Below, in pieces: positions 44,248-53,302 of a DNA stretch of 64,000 nucleotides (its first letter is position 1; every line of letters begins with the position of its first letter). The position numbers were made by a program, and so were the translations under genes. The DNA is from W0P28-013 sp051878315 (GTDB lineage: Bacteria; Bacteroidota; Bacteroidia; Bacteroidales; Paludibacteraceae), in NCBI GenBank assembly GCA_051878315.1, contig JBJEJW010000023.1, forward strand, positions 9,040 through 73,039. Direction: 5' to 3'. The notes under the pieces are model-generated. The model saw nothing but the letters and a program-made list of their open reading frames with translations. It made no database searches and had not been told where the DNA came from.

Positions 44248-45000
44248 ATGAAAAAATTCAAATTCGTCATCGACGGACACAAATACGAAGTGTCTGTAAA
44301 TGAAATAGAAAACAACGTAGCAGAACTCGAAGTAAACGGCACACCGTTCACTGTTGAGATTGAGAGAGAAGAAAAAATCACGGCACGTCCGGCCACCAAA
44401 CCGGCTGCTGCGCCAAGCAATACGGCTGCCACATCGACACCGGCAACAAGCAGTGTCAAATTCATTGCATCGCCGCTGCCCGGCTCTATCGTACGCATAC
44501 TCGTCGAAGCCGGACAAAACGTGAAAAAAGGCGACGTGCTGCTGACAATGGAATCGATGAAAATGGAAAACAACATCTCGGCCGAAGCCGACGGCGTTGT
44601 AAAATCAGTGCTCGTAACGCCTGGCCAAAACGTGATGCAGGACGACAAATTGATAGAATTTGCCGTAGCCGCTGCAGCAGCACCTGTCACGCCCGCTCCG
44701 AAACCGCAACCGGCGCCTCAACCAGCACCTCAACCGCAAGTCGCAGCACCGGCGGCAGCAAAACCTGCGCCAACAGCACCGGCCGGCGGTTACAAAGTAG
44801 TATCGCCACTGCCGGGATCGGTAGTAAAAGTTGCTGTAGCCGTTGGCGCCGATGTCAAAAAAGGCGATGTGCTACTGACACTCGAATCGATGAAAATGGA
44901 AAACAACATCCTTGCTGAGAAAGACGGCAAAGTAACGGCCATCATGGTCAGTGCCGGACAAAGCGTGATGCAAGACGATGTTTTGGTCGTACTCGGATAA
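44248..45000 (+). CDS. mmdC: Biotin carrier subunit with two biotinyl domains
   Basis: It has 250 residues. The first ~40 residues are the usual N-terminal part of the family. Then come two complete biotinyl domains, about 71-140 and 181-250, each with ESMKMEN and a biotin-accepting Lys (105 and 216). The link between them is rich in Pro/Ala, as in other swinging arms. The usual MmdC has a single domain (about 130-145 residues). Here a duplication is visible at DNA level around 44560-44590 and 44880-44910. The carrier moves CO2 from MmdA to the Na+-pumping beta subunit. Confidence 0.92.
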   Translation: MKKFKFVIDGHKYEVSVNEIENNVAELEVNGTPFTVEIEREEKITARPATKPAAAPSNTAATSTPATSSVKFIASPLPGSIVRILVEAGQNVKKGDVLLTMESMKMENNISAEADGVVKSVLVTPGQNVMQDDKLIEFAVAAAAAPVTPAPKPQPAPQPAPQPQVAAPAAAKPAPTAPAGGYKVVSPLPGSVVKVAVAVGADVKKGDVLLTLESMKMENNILAEKDGKVTAIMVSAGQSVMQDDVLVVLG

Positions 45001-45012
45001 AAAACGAAACGT

Positions 45013-46200
45013 ATGTGGAATGATATTTTAAGTTTTTTGCAAAATACCGGGTTCGCACTGATTGCCCAAGATTGGCGCGTAGTGGTAATGTTACTCATTT
45101 CGTTTTTTTTGCTCTATTTAGCCATTGCGAAAAAATATGAGCCATTGTTGCTGTTGCCCATTGCATTCGGTATGTTGCTGACCAACCTGCCTGGTGCAGG
45201 TCTGTTCCACTCTGAACTATGGACTGCATTTTTGGACGAAAACAGCCCGATGTATCATAGTTACGGAGCCATTATGCGCGAAGGCGGTCTGCTGGATATT
45301 CTTTATATCGGTGTCAAAGCTGGCATCTATCCGTGTTTGATATTTATAGGTGTAGGCGCCATGACCGATTTCGGTCCGCTCATTGCCAACCCAAAAAGTC
45401 TGTTACTCGGTGCTGCGGCACAATTAGGCATATTCATCACCTTTTTGACCGCCAACGCACTCGGCTTCAGCGAAGCCGAAGCCGGTTCTATCGGCATCAT
45501 CGGTGGTGCCGACGGCCCCACATCGATATTTCTAACTTCGAAACTCGCGCCCGACTTACTCGGTCCTGTCGCTATAGCAGCTTACTCGTACATGGCACTC
45601 GTTCCGGTAATTCAACCGCCCATCATGCGTGCTCTGACCACAAAAAAAGAACGCGCCATACGCATGAAACAGTTGCGCAGTGTTTCGAAAACGGAAAAAA
45701 TCATCTTCCCCGTCATGGTAGCCACCATCGTCGCACTGATTCTGCCCGACGCTGCCCCGCTTATCGGTTGTCTCATGCTCGGCAATTTGATGCGCGAATG
45801 CGGCGTTGTGGAACGTTTGAGCAAAACGGTACAAAACGAATTGATGAACATTGTGGTAATTTTCCTCGGTCTGACCGTTGGCGCCACAGCCACCGCCGAA
45901 TCATTCCTGAAACTCAACACATTGATGATTCTCGGCATGGGCATTGTAGCCTTTGGTTTGGGTTCGGCAGGCGGCGTGTTATTAGCCAAATTCATGAATC
46001 TGTTTGTCAAGGAAAAAATCAACCCGCTCATCGGTTCGGCAGGCGTATCGGCTGTGCCTATGGCTGCACGCGTATCACAACAAGTCGGGCAAGAAGCCGA
46101 CCCCGGCAACTTCCTGCTGATGCACGCTATGGGACCCAATGTGGCCGGTGTGATTGGTTCGGCTGTTGCCGCCGGCATTTTGCTGACCATGCTCGGATAA
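45013..46200 (+). CDS. mmdB: Na+-translocating decarboxylase beta subunit
   Basis: This is a 395-residue inner-membrane subunit that decarboxylates carboxybiotin and pumps Na+ outwards. Features are NxxxxG helices, the central IGGADGPTSIFLTSKLAP with the Asp required in Na+ transport, SYMALVPVIQPPIM and a C-terminal GSAGVSAVPMAARVSQ with VGQEADPGNFLLMHAMGPNVAG. The length is normal. It is last in the operon, followed by a terminator. Confidence 0.95.
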   Translation: MWNDILSFLQNTGFALIAQDWRVVVMLLISFFLLYLAIAKKYEPLLLLPIAFGMLLTNLPGAGLFHSELWTAFLDENSPMYHSYGAIMREGGLLDILYIGVKAGIYPCLIFIGVGAMTDFGPLIANPKSLLLGAAAQLGIFITFLTANALGFSEAEAGSIGIIGGADGPTSIFLTSKLAPDLLGPVAIAAYSYMALVPVIQPPIMRALTTKKERAIRMKQLRSVSKTEKIIFPVMVATIVALILPDAAPLIGCLMLGNLMRECGVVERLSKTVQNELMNIVVIFLGLTVGATATAESFLKLNTLMILGMGIVAFGLGSAGGVLLAKFMNLFVKEKINPLIGSAGVSAVPMAARVSQQVGQEADPGNFLLMHAMGPNVAGVIGSAVAAGILLTMLG

Positions 46201-46235
46201 TTTCCGTCCCATAAAGCTTGTTTATGCAGGCTTAC

Positions 46236-46268
46236 AGAAACGCTGCACATGCAGCGTTTCTATTTTTT
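46236..46268 (+). terminator. Terminator of the mmd operon
   Basis: AGAAACGCTGCA (46236-46247) and TGCAGCGTTTCT (46250-46261) are perfectly complementary and are followed by a T run. Confidence 0.85.
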
Positions 46269-46383
46269 TGCATAAAAACGAACCTTTATTAGCAACGAGC
46301 GTATAGCCCTGCCCGTAAAATAAAGAATATGCAAAGGTGTATTCGCGCAAAATATTGCGCCTACTTTCTGTGCCGGCCACACA

Positions 46384-46425
46384 ATAACCGCCATCCGGAA
46401 CTATAAAATTCCAAATGGCGGTTAT
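46384..46425 (-). other. Imperfect hairpin downstream of the MerR gene
   Basis: ATAACCGCCAT (46384-46394) pairs with ATGGCGGTTAT (46415-46425), with GGAA / TTCC inside the loop. It lies 20 bp after the regulator stop. It is a likely terminator without a strong T run. Confidence 0.45.
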
Positions 46426-46444
46426 AATACAAGTGCGTGTGCTT

Positions 46445-47305
46445 CTATTCTTCTAACGGTATTTGAATGATAGATAGCCACTTTTCGGGGTCGGCTTCGT
46501 TCCAAATGCCATCGACATAACTGACACGCGGATGGCCGCCGATTTTCATATCGTGCTCGTCCATATAACGAAACGACTCAATAAACGACTCATAAAAACG
46601 ATCGTATGGTCCGTAATGTTTCATGCAAAGTGCGCGCGGTACGGCGGAAATGCGTTTGCATTGAATGATAGCGTTCGACACGCCATCGGTCAGTACGTTG
46701 CGGCTGTCGGTGGTAATTTCGTTTATCTGTTCGCAATATTCGATGTCAATGTCGGTAGGCGTGTACGCTTTGTTGTGCTCAATAGTGTAACAATAGCCCG
46801 GGACAGGACATTGCAGCCCAAGACGGTGCATTTCGGGACCGATAGTATTGACACATAGTGTACCAAGTGCTTCATAATTGGGAATGATTTCTCGGTGGCT
46901 TGCCACGATGATTTCAGGAAGAGCCTGAATGCTGATTTTTTTCATTGTCGTCATTTTTTTACGAGAGTTCCGCCATTCGATTAGTTGGTTGCGACGACTG
47001 ATGAGCAATTTCAACTGACGTTCCGTTTCTTGGATTTTTTCGGTCAGTTGTCGTATGCTCGGCGTGTGCGAATTATCGGCGTAAAGTAACTTTATCTCGT
47101 CGAGCGAGAAACCCAATCGCTGCAATTCGCGTATAGAACCAAGTTTCTGCATCTGTTCGACGGTGTAGTATCGGTAACCCGTCCATTCGTCCACCTCGTT
47201 GGGCATGAGCAGCCCTTTTTGTTCGTAGTGCCGCAAGGTTTTCACCGTTACCTGCATCAACTGCGAAAACTCTCCGATTCGTAATTTTGTTATTTTTCTC
47301 ATCAT
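46445..47305 (-). CDS. MerR-family regulator with GyrI-like ligand domain (BmrR type)
   Basis: It has 286 residues. The N-terminal winged helix has RIGEFSQLMQVTVKTLRHYE and GYRYYTVEQMQKL, typical of MerR. A helical linker (about 80-125) leads to a GyrI/BmrR-like effector domain with LGTLC and CMKHYGPYDRFYESF and an acidic end. Such proteins bind hydrophobic or cationic drugs and switch on efflux genes, but no transporter is next to it. The longer frame starts with MM; the start at 47305 follows family length. A -7 match upstream is poor. Confidence 0.85.
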   Translation of the reverse strand: MMRKITKLRIGEFSQLMQVTVKTLRHYEQKGLLMPNEVDEWTGYRYYTVEQMQKLGSIRELQRLGFSLDEIKLLYADNSHTPSIRQLTEKIQETERQLKLLISRRNQLIEWRNSRKKMTTMKKISIQALPEIIVASHREIIPNYEALGTLCVNTIGPEMHRLGLQCPVPGYCYTIEHNKAYTPTDIDIEYCEQINEITTDSRNVLTDGVSNAIIQCKRISAVPRALCMKHYGPYDRFYESFIESFRYMDEHDMKIGGHPRVSYVDGIWNEADPEKWLSIIQIPLEE

Positions 47306-47458
47306 CGTACGATTGTTTGCTTAAGCGAATGCAAAGTAAAGCCATGCCCTTGGGGACGAGTCAAGAGATTATTAAATATTTAACACAATTTAACAAATCG
47401 ATTAGAATTAGATAGACAGGATGCTATCCGACAAGCAAAAATAACGCCTATTGTTGAC

Positions 47459-48130
47459 CTATAACGGCAATTTTGGCGGCAGGTTGTGCATCATGCGAAT
47501 AATATGTTGTTGGCGCCGCGATATATACGGTCCCGGCTTTGTAACACTATATGTTCGCGGACTTGGCAAAACCGCAGCCAACAAAGCCGCTTGCTGCGCC
47601 GACAACTGCGTCGCCGATTTGCCAAAATAGTGTTGTGCGGCCGCCTCGATGCCATAAATGCCATCGCCCCACTCTACAATGTTCAAATAGACTTCGAGTG
47701 TACGACGTTTGCCCCAAATCAACTCCTGCCATACAGTGAAATAGGCTTCAACGACTTTGCGCACATAGGTACGCGTGCCAAACGTGAACACGTTTTTGGC
47801 CGTCTGTTGCGATATGCTGCTGCCGCCACGCTGTTTTTTGCCGCGCCGGTTCGATTGATACGCGTTTTGTATCTGTTGCCACACAAAACCATGATGTTCG
47901 AAAAACGTATCGTCTTCGGCTGCCACAACGGCACGCACTACCTGCAACGACACTTGGTCGAGCGGCACCCACTGCCGTTCGAAATGCACCGGACGCCCAT
48001 CAACAACGGCTTCGACCGCACGACGCAACATCAACGGTGTATAATATACAGGCACAAATTTGAATAACAATACGAACCCTACCGAAGCAAGGAAAAGCCC
48101 CAAAATAATTTTCAATACGATATGCTTCAT
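47459..48130 (-). CDS. mtgA: Monofunctional peptidoglycan glycosyltransferase
   Basis: This is a 223-residue GT51 enzyme that extends glycan strands from lipid II. It has one N-terminal membrane helix (MKHIVLKIILGLFLASVGFVLLF), then AAEDDTFFEHHGF with the catalytic Glu, GGSSISQQTAKNVF, and YLNIVEWGDGIYGIEAAA. The start overlaps the coaE stop by 4 bp, so translation is coupled. Confidence 0.93.
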   Translation of the reverse strand: MKHIVLKIILGLFLASVGFVLLFKFVPVYYTPLMLRRAVEAVVDGRPVHFERQWVPLDQVSLQVVRAVVAAEDDTFFEHHGFVWQQIQNAYQSNRRGKKQRGGSSISQQTAKNVFTFGTRTYVRKVVEAYFTVWQELIWGKRRTLEVYLNIVEWGDGIYGIEAAAQHYFGKSATQLSAQQAALLAAVLPSPRTYSVTKPGPYISRRQQHIIRMMHNLPPKLPL

Positions 48131-48711
48131 AGATGCAAAGTTTGCAAAAACATTAGTATTTGTTTTATAACACTTTGAGAATCATCATTTTCGATTACCC
48201 AATCGGCTTTGCTCCGCATATCGACACTTGACATTTGTTCGGCCATGCGGTTTGCAATAGCGACCGATGTAACGCCATCGCGCTGCGCCACACGCTGCAA
48301 ACGCACTTCGATAGGCGCATCGACCAATAACACCCTATCCATATATTTATAAAAATCGGTTTGCAACAATATGGCCGACTCGGCAAACACAACCGATGCT
48401 GTTTGCGCCCGACGCCACCGCTCAAAATCCCGAAAAACGGCAGGATGAACCAATGCGTTCAATTGTTGCAGCCGTGCAGGACGACCAAAAACGACTGCGG
48501 CCAAGTCTCTGCGGCACAATTGCCCGTCCCGATAAATCTGCGCACCAAATAATTCAATAAGTCGGTCGCGCAATGCGGGATCTTCATCGTACAACGCTTT
48601 GGCACGCGCATCAGAATCGTAAACGGGGAAATCCAACATACGCAACACACGCGACACTACAGACTTGCCACTACCGATGCCACCGGTGATACCAACAACC
48701 GTCATTTTCAC
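48127..48711 (-). CDS. coaE: Dephospho-CoA kinase
   Basis: This enzyme (194 residues) carries out the last step of coenzyme A synthesis. The Walker A is GGIGSGKS, followed by FPVYDSDARAKAL with the conserved Asp, a LVHPAVF block and AESAILLQTDFYKYMDRVLLV. The length is normal. It lies in the nusB-yajC-ybbR-coaE order typical of Bacteroidales. Confidence 0.95.
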   Translation of the reverse strand: MKMTVVGITGGIGSGKSVVSRVLRMLDFPVYDSDARAKALYDEDPALRDRLIELFGAQIYRDGQLCRRDLAAVVFGRPARLQQLNALVHPAVFRDFERWRRAQTASVVFAESAILLQTDFYKYMDRVLLVDAPIEVRLQRVAQRDGVTSVAIANRMAEQMSSVDMRSKADWVIENDDSQSVIKQILMFLQTLHL

Positions 48712-48714
48712 TGC

Positions 48715-49731
48715 CTATTTTTCCAACAAGAACTCAACTTCGGTCGGTGCAAACCGAAACATATTCACATATTCATTCGTCGTCGATACTGTTACAGGCA
48801 ACTTGTACGAAGTACTATTTTGTGTGTCGGCGAAATCGACTACGGCCTCAAAATCGTCAGCCGTTAACGTCGGAAAATGGCTGAGCCCTACCGAGGCCGT
48901 AACCTGCACGACAGCGGGGAAGGAGCGCAACATCACGCTATCGGGGAACGCACGTCCACGCACGGGAATGTCAAGTATTTTTTCGGTCGACATTTCCACC
49001 GGTAGCGATACCGTTACCGTCGTTGTAGCAAACCGCGCCCCATCTACGGGTGCAAGCGGACATTGCCATTCGACACTTTTGTTTAACGGCTGATAATCGG
49101 GCAATAGTACCAACAACGAGTCCAACGTATCAAGTATATTTTGCGGAGCGAAAACCTCAACCATGTGTGGCACAATCGTCGGCGCATCGCGAAAAACATA
49201 CGACGGCGCCAAACGTATCGGTTCGACAAGCCGTACCGGTTTCAGTTGCTGTTCGAGCCGTACAAATTCAGCGACGACAATTTCCGGTTTCAGCGCCACT
49301 ATTTGCGATGTTTCGGGCAACCGCACCCGTACTGCCGATGTCAGTGTGCGATAGTCAATACTGACCACATCATTATTCCATAGTTTTTCGTGCAAATTCA
49401 CGATAAGCGTATCGGGATCGGTCATGAGTTTATAGTTCATCAACACTTGCCCTTCGTCTTTGATGGTTACCGACAGTGCTGACGGCAGTGGCACATTCAA
49501 CAATATGTTATCCGGCACACCGACATAACGCATCGGTATTTCGACCTCGATTACACGTCGTGTCCCGACATTATACATCACCCAAAAAAGTGTCGAGAGC
49601 AATAAAAAGGACAAAAAAGTTACCATGTTCTTGGTAAAAAGAACATCGGCAACTTTTTTCAACGCAGCGCGTAACTGTTTCTGCACCGCAATATGGTCAA
49701 ACCTAAACATATTCCGGTATTTCTCCGACAA
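48715..49731 (-). CDS. YbbR-like domain protein
   Basis: This is a 338-residue protein with one N-terminal membrane helix (VTFLSFLLLSTLFWVMYNV), followed by a periplasmic part of several YbbR-like beta units (VEIPMRYVGVPDNILL; VIPVRGRAFPDSV-like). Similar domains in CdaR regulate c-di-AMP cyclase, but no cyclase is adjacent here. A second ATG lies 21 bp into the frame. It is 3 bp before coaE. Confidence 0.82.
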   Translation of the reverse strand: MSEKYRNMFRFDHIAVQKQLRAALKKVADVLFTKNMVTFLSFLLLSTLFWVMYNVGTRRVIEVEIPMRYVGVPDNILLNVPLPSALSVTIKDEGQVLMNYKLMTDPDTLIVNLHEKLWNNDVVSIDYRTLTSAVRVRLPETSQIVALKPEIVVAEFVRLEQQLKPVRLVEPIRLAPSYVFRDAPTIVPHMVEVFAPQNILDTLDSLLVLLPDYQPLNKSVEWQCPLAPVDGARFATTTVTVSLPVEMSTEKILDIPVRGRAFPDSVMLRSFPAVVQVTASVGLSHFPTLTADDFEAVVDFADTQNSTSYKLPVTVSTTNEYVNMFRFAPTEVEFLLEK

Positions 49732-49745
49732 ACGGCCGGACGATT

Positions 49746-50120
49746 TTATTTATTGTCTTTTTTTGCGTTATCGTCCTTGGGGGCTTCGGGCTGTTGCGCT
49801 TGTTGTTGTGCATTTTCCGGCGAATCGAACACCATGGATTTGCTCACTTTAATACGCACGTTATCAGCCACTTCGAGAACTACAACATCGTCTTTCACGT
49901 CCTTAATTTTGCCATAAATGCCACCGGAAGTAATAACACGTTTGCCGGCTGCGAGCGAATCTTGAAATTTGCGAATCTCTTTTTGGCGTTTGTTTTGCGG
50001 GCGAATCAAAAAGAAATAGAACACCACAAAAATCAGCACCATCATGATAATGCCGCTCCAACCGTTGGCAGCCGATGCCGCCGATTCCTGCAAAAGAATG
50101 CTTAACATACTCATAATCAA
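49746..50120 (-). CDS. yajC: Preprotein translocase subunit YajC
   Basis: This is a 124-residue Sec accessory protein with one membrane helix (GIIMMVLIFVVFYFFLI) followed by RPQNKRQKEIRKFQDSLAAGKRVITSGGIYGKI, the strongly conserved cytoplasmic block. The C-terminus is Gln/Ala/Lys-rich. Several Met codons exist at the start; the first is listed. Confidence 0.92.
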   Translation of the reverse strand: MIMSMLSILLQESAASAANGWSGIIMMVLIFVVFYFFLIRPQNKRQKEIRKFQDSLAAGKRVITSGGIYGKIKDVKDDVVVLEVADNVRIKVSKSMVFDSPENAQQQAQQPEAPKDDNAKKDNK

Positions 50121-50135
50121 ACTATTTTTATGTTT

Positions 50136-51071
50136 TTATATTGTTTCGGGTTTTACCAACACACCTTGTCTTTTGAGATTGCCGACAATCTTATCGAGTA
50201 CACCATTAATAAAGGGTGCACTACGTGGCGTACTATACGCTTTGGCTATCTCGATATATTCGTTGAGCGTTACGCTGACCGGTATGGTTGGGAATGTAAA
50301 CAATTCGGCCAACGCCACTTTCATTATCAAAATATCCATAAAGGCGATACGGTCGAGTTCCCAATTTTTGGTTGTTTCGTCTATCAATTTATCGTATTTG
50401 GCGGAGTTGTCAATGACGGCTGCGAATAGTTGATGCACAAATTCGTCATCATCGTCGCTATGGTACAACGGCAGAATTTCGTCATCGACATTCGAATCGA
50501 CCGTACAGCGTTTGATGGTCTTTTGCACGAAACTTGACACTGTTTCCAAATCGTCGTTCCAATAGACACTGATTTCTTCAAGCAGATTGTCAATAGCCTC
50601 ACAAGCAGGAATATCCACTTTGAAAATTTTACGCCAAATCTCTTTGTCGGCTTCGTACGAACGCACATCAGCACTCATGTAAGTTTGATAATGTGGTGTG
50701 GTCGCAATATGTTCAAAAAAGTTTTTCAGAAAAGTTTCGTCGTCGTGCCACGAATAAGAAACGCGTGTGGCGAAATCGGCTAAAACGTGGCTTTCGGCCA
50801 TCTGTTTTGCCAAAATATTATCGGCAAAACGCGTATTCGGATTCAAATCGGCATCGGTTGGTATGTATTTGTTGCGTCGATTGTCGAGTTCGAGTTCGAC
50901 GTAATGGGTCAAGGTCGGTATCAACGACAACATAAACAGATACAAGTCATGTGCCTGCTCGATGCTTTTGTCAAGTTCCTTCTCTGCCATTCGTTTGGTT
51001 TGATGCTCGTGTTGGTAATACGCATACAAAACTTGAACGACTTTGATACGAAGAAGCGCTCGGTTTATCAT
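50136..51071 (-). CDS. nusB: Transcription antitermination factor NusB
   Basis: This is a 311-residue RNA-binding factor in rRNA antitermination. It begins MINRALLRIKVVQVLYAYYQ, the NusB RNA-contact helix, then carries the long insert found in Bacteroidetes members. It ends with the canonical DRIAFMDILIMKVALAEL block and SVTLNEYIEIAKAYSTPRSAPFINGVLD. First gene of a long unit running to mtgA. Confidence 0.92.
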   Translation of the reverse strand: MINRALLRIKVVQVLYAYYQHEHQTKRMAEKELDKSIEQAHDLYLFMLSLIPTLTHYVELELDNRRNKYIPTDADLNPNTRFADNILAKQMAESHVLADFATRVSYSWHDDETFLKNFFEHIATTPHYQTYMSADVRSYEADKEIWRKIFKVDIPACEAIDNLLEEISVYWNDDLETVSSFVQKTIKRCTVDSNVDDEILPLYHSDDDDEFVHQLFAAVIDNSAKYDKLIDETTKNWELDRIAFMDILIMKVALAELFTFPTIPVSVTLNEYIEIAKAYSTPRSAPFINGVLDKIVGNLKRQGVLVKPETI

Positions 51072-51102
51072 AGAACGTCGGATATTGTTTTTTTACAGGT
51101 TG

Positions 51103-51136
51103 CAAAGATACAAAAAAATCGGCAATCTGCACCAAA
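51103..51136 (-). promoter_or_regulatory. Promoter for the nusB-mtgA unit
   Basis: Minus-strand TATCTTTG (51110-51103) with TTTG (51136-51133) 22 bp upstream, 32 bp before nusB. Confidence 0.5.
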
Positions 51137-51151
51137 AAAAAGTTGTTTTTA

Positions 51152-51853
51152 CTAAATTTCATTCACCACTGTAACCAAATGACAAGCCACCACACCGGCG
51201 GTTTCGGTGCGTAAACGGCTTGCACTCAACGAAACAGGTTGAAAATACTGATTAACAGCCATTTCCACTTCTTCACGACTAAAATCGCCTTCGGGTCCAA
51301 CCATGATAACCACCTCTGATTTGGGCGGACACACATGTAACAAATGCGGTTTGTCGCCCTCGTAGCAATGCGCAATAAACCGATACGGCGTGCGCACCTG
51401 TTGCACAAAATCGTCCACTGCGGTCATCGGATTGAGTTGTGGAATGCGTGCTTTGTACGACTGTTTCGAGGCCGACACCAATATTTTTTCAAGCCGTTCG
51501 GGGCGAATGACACGCCGCTCCGAATAGCGACACAAAAGCGGTGTTATCGTATCGACACCTATTTCGGTCGCTTTTTCGACAAACCATTCGAAACGATCGC
51601 TGTTTTTTGTCGGTGCCACAGCCATGTGCAACCGAAACGGCCGGCGACCAAAATCGGGCTGCACCGACCGAATTTTCACCTCGGTACGCTTGGCGTGTGG
51701 CGCCACAATCGTTGCTTCGTACAAATTGCCAATGCCATCGATAATCTGTACCACATCGCCTATCTGCAAACGCAATACTTTGGAGCAATGCGCCGATTCA
51801 TCTTCGGGCAAAATCGGATTTTCCAAAATGTCGGGAGCATAAAATAGGGTCAT
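51152..51853 (-). CDS. rsmE: 16S rRNA (uracil-1498-N3) methyltransferase
   Basis: This is a 233-residue SPOUT methyltransferase. The N-terminal PUA-like part has SKVLRLQIGDVVQIIDG-like sequence, and the C-terminal knot has VIMVGPEGDFSREE and LSASRLRTETAGV, which bind S-adenosylmethionine. The long reading frame up to 51976 passes through a promoter region, so I use the ATG at 51853 (MTLFYAPDI). Confidence 0.93.
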   Translation of the reverse strand: MTLFYAPDILENPILPEDESAHCSKVLRLQIGDVVQIIDGIGNLYEATIVAPHAKRTEVKIRSVQPDFGRRPFRLHMAVAPTKNSDRFEWFVEKATEIGVDTITPLLCRYSERRVIRPERLEKILVSASKQSYKARIPQLNPMTAVDDFVQQVRTPYRFIAHCYEGDKPHLLHVCPPKSEVVIMVGPEGDFSREEVEMAVNQYFQPVSLSASRLRTETAGVVACHLVTVVNEI

Positions 51854-51892
51854 AGTCGTTCTGCTGTTTGGAGTGTCATATAAAAATTTTGA

Positions 51893-51921
51893 CAAAAATA
51901 CAACGTATTTTTCAAAAACAA
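51893..51921 (-). promoter_or_regulatory. Probable promoter for rsmE
   Basis: Minus-strand TATTTTTG (51900-51893), with CTTG-like sequence 18 bp upstream. It lies 40 bp before the ATG at 51853. Confidence 0.45.
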
Positions 51922-51945
51922 GTAACATCATAACAAAAATATTCG

Positions 51946-51953
51946 TATTTTTG
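51946..51953 (+). promoter_or_regulatory. -7 box for the lipoprotein-DUF4494-yggS unit
   Basis: TATTTTTG followed by C, 41 bp before the ATG at 51995. The two divergent boxes here are about 50 bp apart. Confidence 0.45.
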
Positions 51954-51994
51954 CAAGTAATTCCATATACATTCAAAATAAAAACGATTTTGTC

Positions 51995-52837
51995 ATGAAA
52001 CGTCCACTTTTGTTTTTGCTAACGTTATTCGTTGTGGTGGCGTGCAACCGCAGCGAAACGCAATATAACGCCATTGCCGACACGCTGAATACGGCGGAGC
52101 CATTGGAATTGTCGCACATAGCGAAAGCGCACGATATGATTATTGATGCCAGCAATTTAACCGACGAACAAGCTGCACATTTACAAGATTTGTTTGTCAA
52201 ATACATCTTTGCTTGTGCCGACGTTCAAACAAGTCTGATGGAAGAAGCCTACGGCACGGCACTCACCACGAATGACCCGCAACAAATGGAACGCCAAATA
52301 GATTCGCTCAATCGGGCTATGAGCCAACTGCGCCAATACGGCATCATGATGTACACGTCGGAAGGCGGCATCACCACCGACGTCATGCCCATATTCATCG
52401 CCGAAGCCTTTTGGAAATATATGACGCCGCTGGAACGCACCATCGCCACGCTGTCGGAATTGGAAGTCGAAACGCCATCGCTCAACGATGCCGCCATCAA
52501 CATCACATACGAAGAGATAGCCCAACGCTTGAAAATGTGCGACGATATGTTAGCACGATATCCCAACGACCAACTGACACCGCAAATCGTTGCTTGCCAG
52601 AAGTACTATTTAGCCATTTTGTTGGCCGGAGCCGACAATTCACCCGTATTCGATTGGGAAACACAAATGCTGATGCCGCAAATACAACAAATCATTGAAC
52701 TCTACATTACCGAATATCCCGACGCTGTCAGCACACCATTGCTACAACAATTCATGGCATTGGCGGCGGCATCAAACTTCAAAAAGAGTGCTGATATTGA
52801 CACATTTATCGAACAATATATTCTTGAACAAAACTAA
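51995..52837 (+). CDS. Lipoprotein of unknown function
   Basis: It has 280 residues. MKRPLLFLLTLFVVVAC gives lipobox VVAC (Cys17). The remaining part is mostly helical, rich in acidic residues, without a catalytic motif. It could be a helical-repeat scaffold. It is 12 bp before the DUF4494 gene. I do not recognise the family. Confidence 0.75.
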   Translation: MKRPLLFLLTLFVVVACNRSETQYNAIADTLNTAEPLELSHIAKAHDMIIDASNLTDEQAAHLQDLFVKYIFACADVQTSLMEEAYGTALTTNDPQQMERQIDSLNRAMSQLRQYGIMMYTSEGGITTDVMPIFIAEAFWKYMTPLERTIATLSELEVETPSLNDAAINITYEEIAQRLKMCDDMLARYPNDQLTPQIVACQKYYLAILLAGADNSPVFDWETQMLMPQIQQIIELYITEYPDAVSTPLLQQFMALAAASNFKKSADIDTFIEQYILEQN

Positions 52838-52849
52838 ACAGAACACAAT

Positions 52850-53302
52850 ATGTACACGTGGTTTACCGTAAAAGTAAAATTTGACCGTCAAGGCGAAAAC
52901 GGTCTCATCACTCCTACTACCGAACCCTACTTGGTGGACGCAATCTCGTATGCCGAAGCCGAGAAACGCATTTTCGAAGAAGTGAAACCCTACGCCACAT
53001 CAGGCGAATTGGAAATTAAAGACATCCGCAAAACAAAAATCGCCGAACTATTCTACAACGAAGGCGGCGACAAATGGTTCCGCTGCAAAATCAACTACAT
53101 CAGTATTGACGAAGACAAAGGCATTGAGAAAAAAATGCCGCAAATAATGATGGTGCAAGCATCGGATTTCAAAAACGCCGTCGATACGCTGATAGAGCGC
53201 ATGAAAGGCACACTGGGCGAATACGAAATAGCGAGCATCACCGTAACAAACATTCTTGACGTATTTGCCTATCAAATATCTGACGCGACCGCAGCAAAAT
53301 GA
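52850..53302 (+). CDS. DUF4494 protein
   Basis: This is a 150-residue cytoplasmic protein, nearly confined to Bacteroidetes. The pattern MYTWFTVKVKFDRQGENG, then VDAISYAEAEKRIFEEV and the C-terminal ASITVTNILDVFAYQ is diagnostic. No function is known. Its stop overlaps the yggS start by 4 bp; the two are usual neighbours, which suggests a link with PLP or amino-acid metabolism. Confidence 0.82.
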   Translation: MYTWFTVKVKFDRQGENGLITPTTEPYLVDAISYAEAEKRIFEEVKPYATSGELEIKDIRKTKIAELFYNEGGDKWFRCKINYISIDEDKGIEKKMPQIMMVQASDFKNAVDTLIERMKGTLGEYEIASITVTNILDVFAYQISDATAAK

